NCBI RefSeq assembly: GCF_047663525.1
Contig: NC_092591.1
Location: forward strand, 48,771,501 to 48,835,500
Length of the DNA: 64,000 nt
Direction: 5' to 3'
Source: Anas platyrhynchos
Lineage: Eukaryota; Chordata; Aves; Anseriformes; Anatidae
The notes beneath the pieces were generated by a model. It was not told the origin of the DNA. It did not search any database and saw only the letters and a program-made list of their open reading frames with translations. How positions within the stretch are numbered: position 1 is the first letter of the stretch; every line of letters begins with the position of its first letter. Of this stretch, positions 58,262 through 64,000 are shown piece by piece. The position numbers were made by a program, and so were the translations under genes.

Positions 58262-59240
58262 ATGGTCTTAGGGAGACTTTTATTGCTATTTATGCAATTG
58301 GACAGTTTTTCAGCATAGTGATAGCTCCTACTACACCTGAGTCTTTTAGCAAGCATCTCTTAAGATGTCAGGTCTCACAGATAATGTTCACAACCTTTTT
58401 TTCTTTTTTTAAGGTAAAAGTGACTTGGACTATCAAACCTTAATAGTGAAAGGGTAGGCAGTATTTTTCTTTCGTCAAACTGGATCCAGATTAAACAACT
58501 AGCACAGTGAAACCATATTAAAAAAAAATAAAGTTTTCTCCCCACCCTGCCCCAGCTCAGTTCTTCTTACTAGGCATAAAGAGTGAGTAATTCCAGAGTT
58601 AGTATTAGTTTCTACACAGCCTCATACATCTACAAAATCTCTCTCTCAAGGTGCAAACAGTTTAGGGGAAAATTTATGCTGGAGTCTCTTGCCATGAGCG
58701 GAAACTGGTGTTTATTACTGCAGTGAAGTAGTCTGTGTACACCAGCTTCTGTGTTCAGACAGATGACTTGTTGAATGGGCAGTGGTCCATAGGATCAGCA
58801 CACTCCTTCTATGCAGCCTTTTTACAAGTAAAACATGTATGCGTATGAACTAGGTGGCCCTTACGGTGTGCAGACAGACACTTAAGACTACATATTAGGT
58901 GTTAGCTCTAGGTAAATTGCCTCGCTTCTCTACAGCCCCACGATGTGCTTTGTGTGAATGGCAGTGTTGATCTCTTCGGTTCGGGTCTTTGCTTGCATCC
59001 TCCATTCTTGTTTGTGCTGCCTGTGACAGTGTTATTCTCCGACAGTAGTAGCACAGAGAAGCCAGCTCCCCGCCGTCAGTGGGACGAGGCGCAGTACCCT
59101 TGCCGACGGGGTATCTGTTGTAGGGGACTTCCAGCAAGAACTGATGACTCCAGAAGGCAAACAGGAAAGCCACGGCTTTGCCCGGTGGTGCACCCCAGTG
59201 TGGTTTGAACCAGTGCTTCTGCCGCTGCCTTGTTCTTGCC
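58262..59240 (-). other. ABTB2: ABTB2 3'UTR (probable extent)
   Basis: Minus-strand sequence after the stop codon. The first minus-strand AATAAA lies at 58284-58279, giving a 3'UTR just under 1 kb. Further minus-strand AATAAA words at 56518-56513 and 55992-55987 could end longer forms. Confidence 0.5.
58279..58284 (-). promoter_or_regulatory. ABTB2: Candidate ABTB2 poly(A) signal
   Basis: TTTATT on the plus strand, hence AATAAA on the minus strand, about 960 nt after the ABTB2 stop codon. First canonical hexamer in that direction. Confidence 0.5.
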
Positions 59241-63758
<4,518 letters not shown>

Positions 63759-64000
63759 CTGAGAATAGTTGTAACAGAATTCTTTATTAGTACGTTGCAA
63801 ACTCATTGCCTATTGCCAAACAACTTAATTAAGGTGAAAATAAAGATCCTTCTCTGTTATTGTTTGTAAACTGACAACTGAAACATTTCTTTCCATCTAA
63901 TGACAATTACTTTGGAATTTCAGGGACAAATTAACCTGGAAATTGCCGGGGTCTGACTCAATCCCATGTTATAATTGTTGAAAACGCTGTTACTTTACCA
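63759..64000. other. ABTB2 intron, right window edge
   Basis: Intronic sequence upstream (in gene sense) of the BTB exon. The exon for the start of the BTB domain is not in the window. Confidence 0.6.

Overview
This window is vertebrate genomic DNA and almost certainly from a bird. It has large intron-exon genes, short introns, very few interspersed repeats (one degraded CR1/L3-type relic recognised) and a single strong CpG island. The gene order CAPRIN1 (+), NAT10 (+), ABTB2 (-) is the conserved vertebrate block found on human 11p13. Species assignment is inference; no species-specific marker was recognised.

Layout. (1) Positions 1-21320 hold the last 16 coding exons of CAPRIN1. They encode 616 residues, equivalent to human residues 94-709, so the promoter and first ~93 codons lie to the left. 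The 3'UTR follows, with a proximal poly(A) signal at 22475 and possible distal signals out to about 27.3 kb. (2) A CpG-island promoter at about 27.9-28.35 kb starts NAT10. Its 28 coding exons (28173-50271) assemble without a frame break into a 1019-residue protein; human NAT10 has 1025. Its poly(A) signal is at 50947. (3) About 51-58.3 kb is intergenic with no recognised gene; one cluster of promoter-like motifs near 51.6-51.9 kb is noted. (4) The minus strand from 63758 down to 59241 carries the last four coding exons of ABTB2 (second half of the BTB domain to the C-terminus), with its 3'UTR probably ending near 58.26 kb.

Function. CAPRIN1 is a cytoplasmic RNA-binding partner of G3BP1 and FMRP in stress granules and neuronal RNA granules. 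NAT10 is the ATP-dependent RNA cytidine acetyltransferase that makes N4-acetylcytidine in 18S rRNA, tRNA and reportedly mRNA. ABTB2 is an ankyrin/BTB protein of poorly defined function. Nothing indicates that they form a single pathway; the linkage is ancestral synteny.

The most notable sequence-level signals are a textbook U12-type (minor spliceosome) intron in NAT10, a GC-AG intron in CAPRIN1, a four-copy CCGTTR (MYB-type) cluster in the NAT10 promoter, and a possible extended CAPRIN1 3'UTR. No undescribed gene system was found. Exons were placed by reading the sequence against remembered human proteins and checking that every junction keeps frame; no alignment was run.
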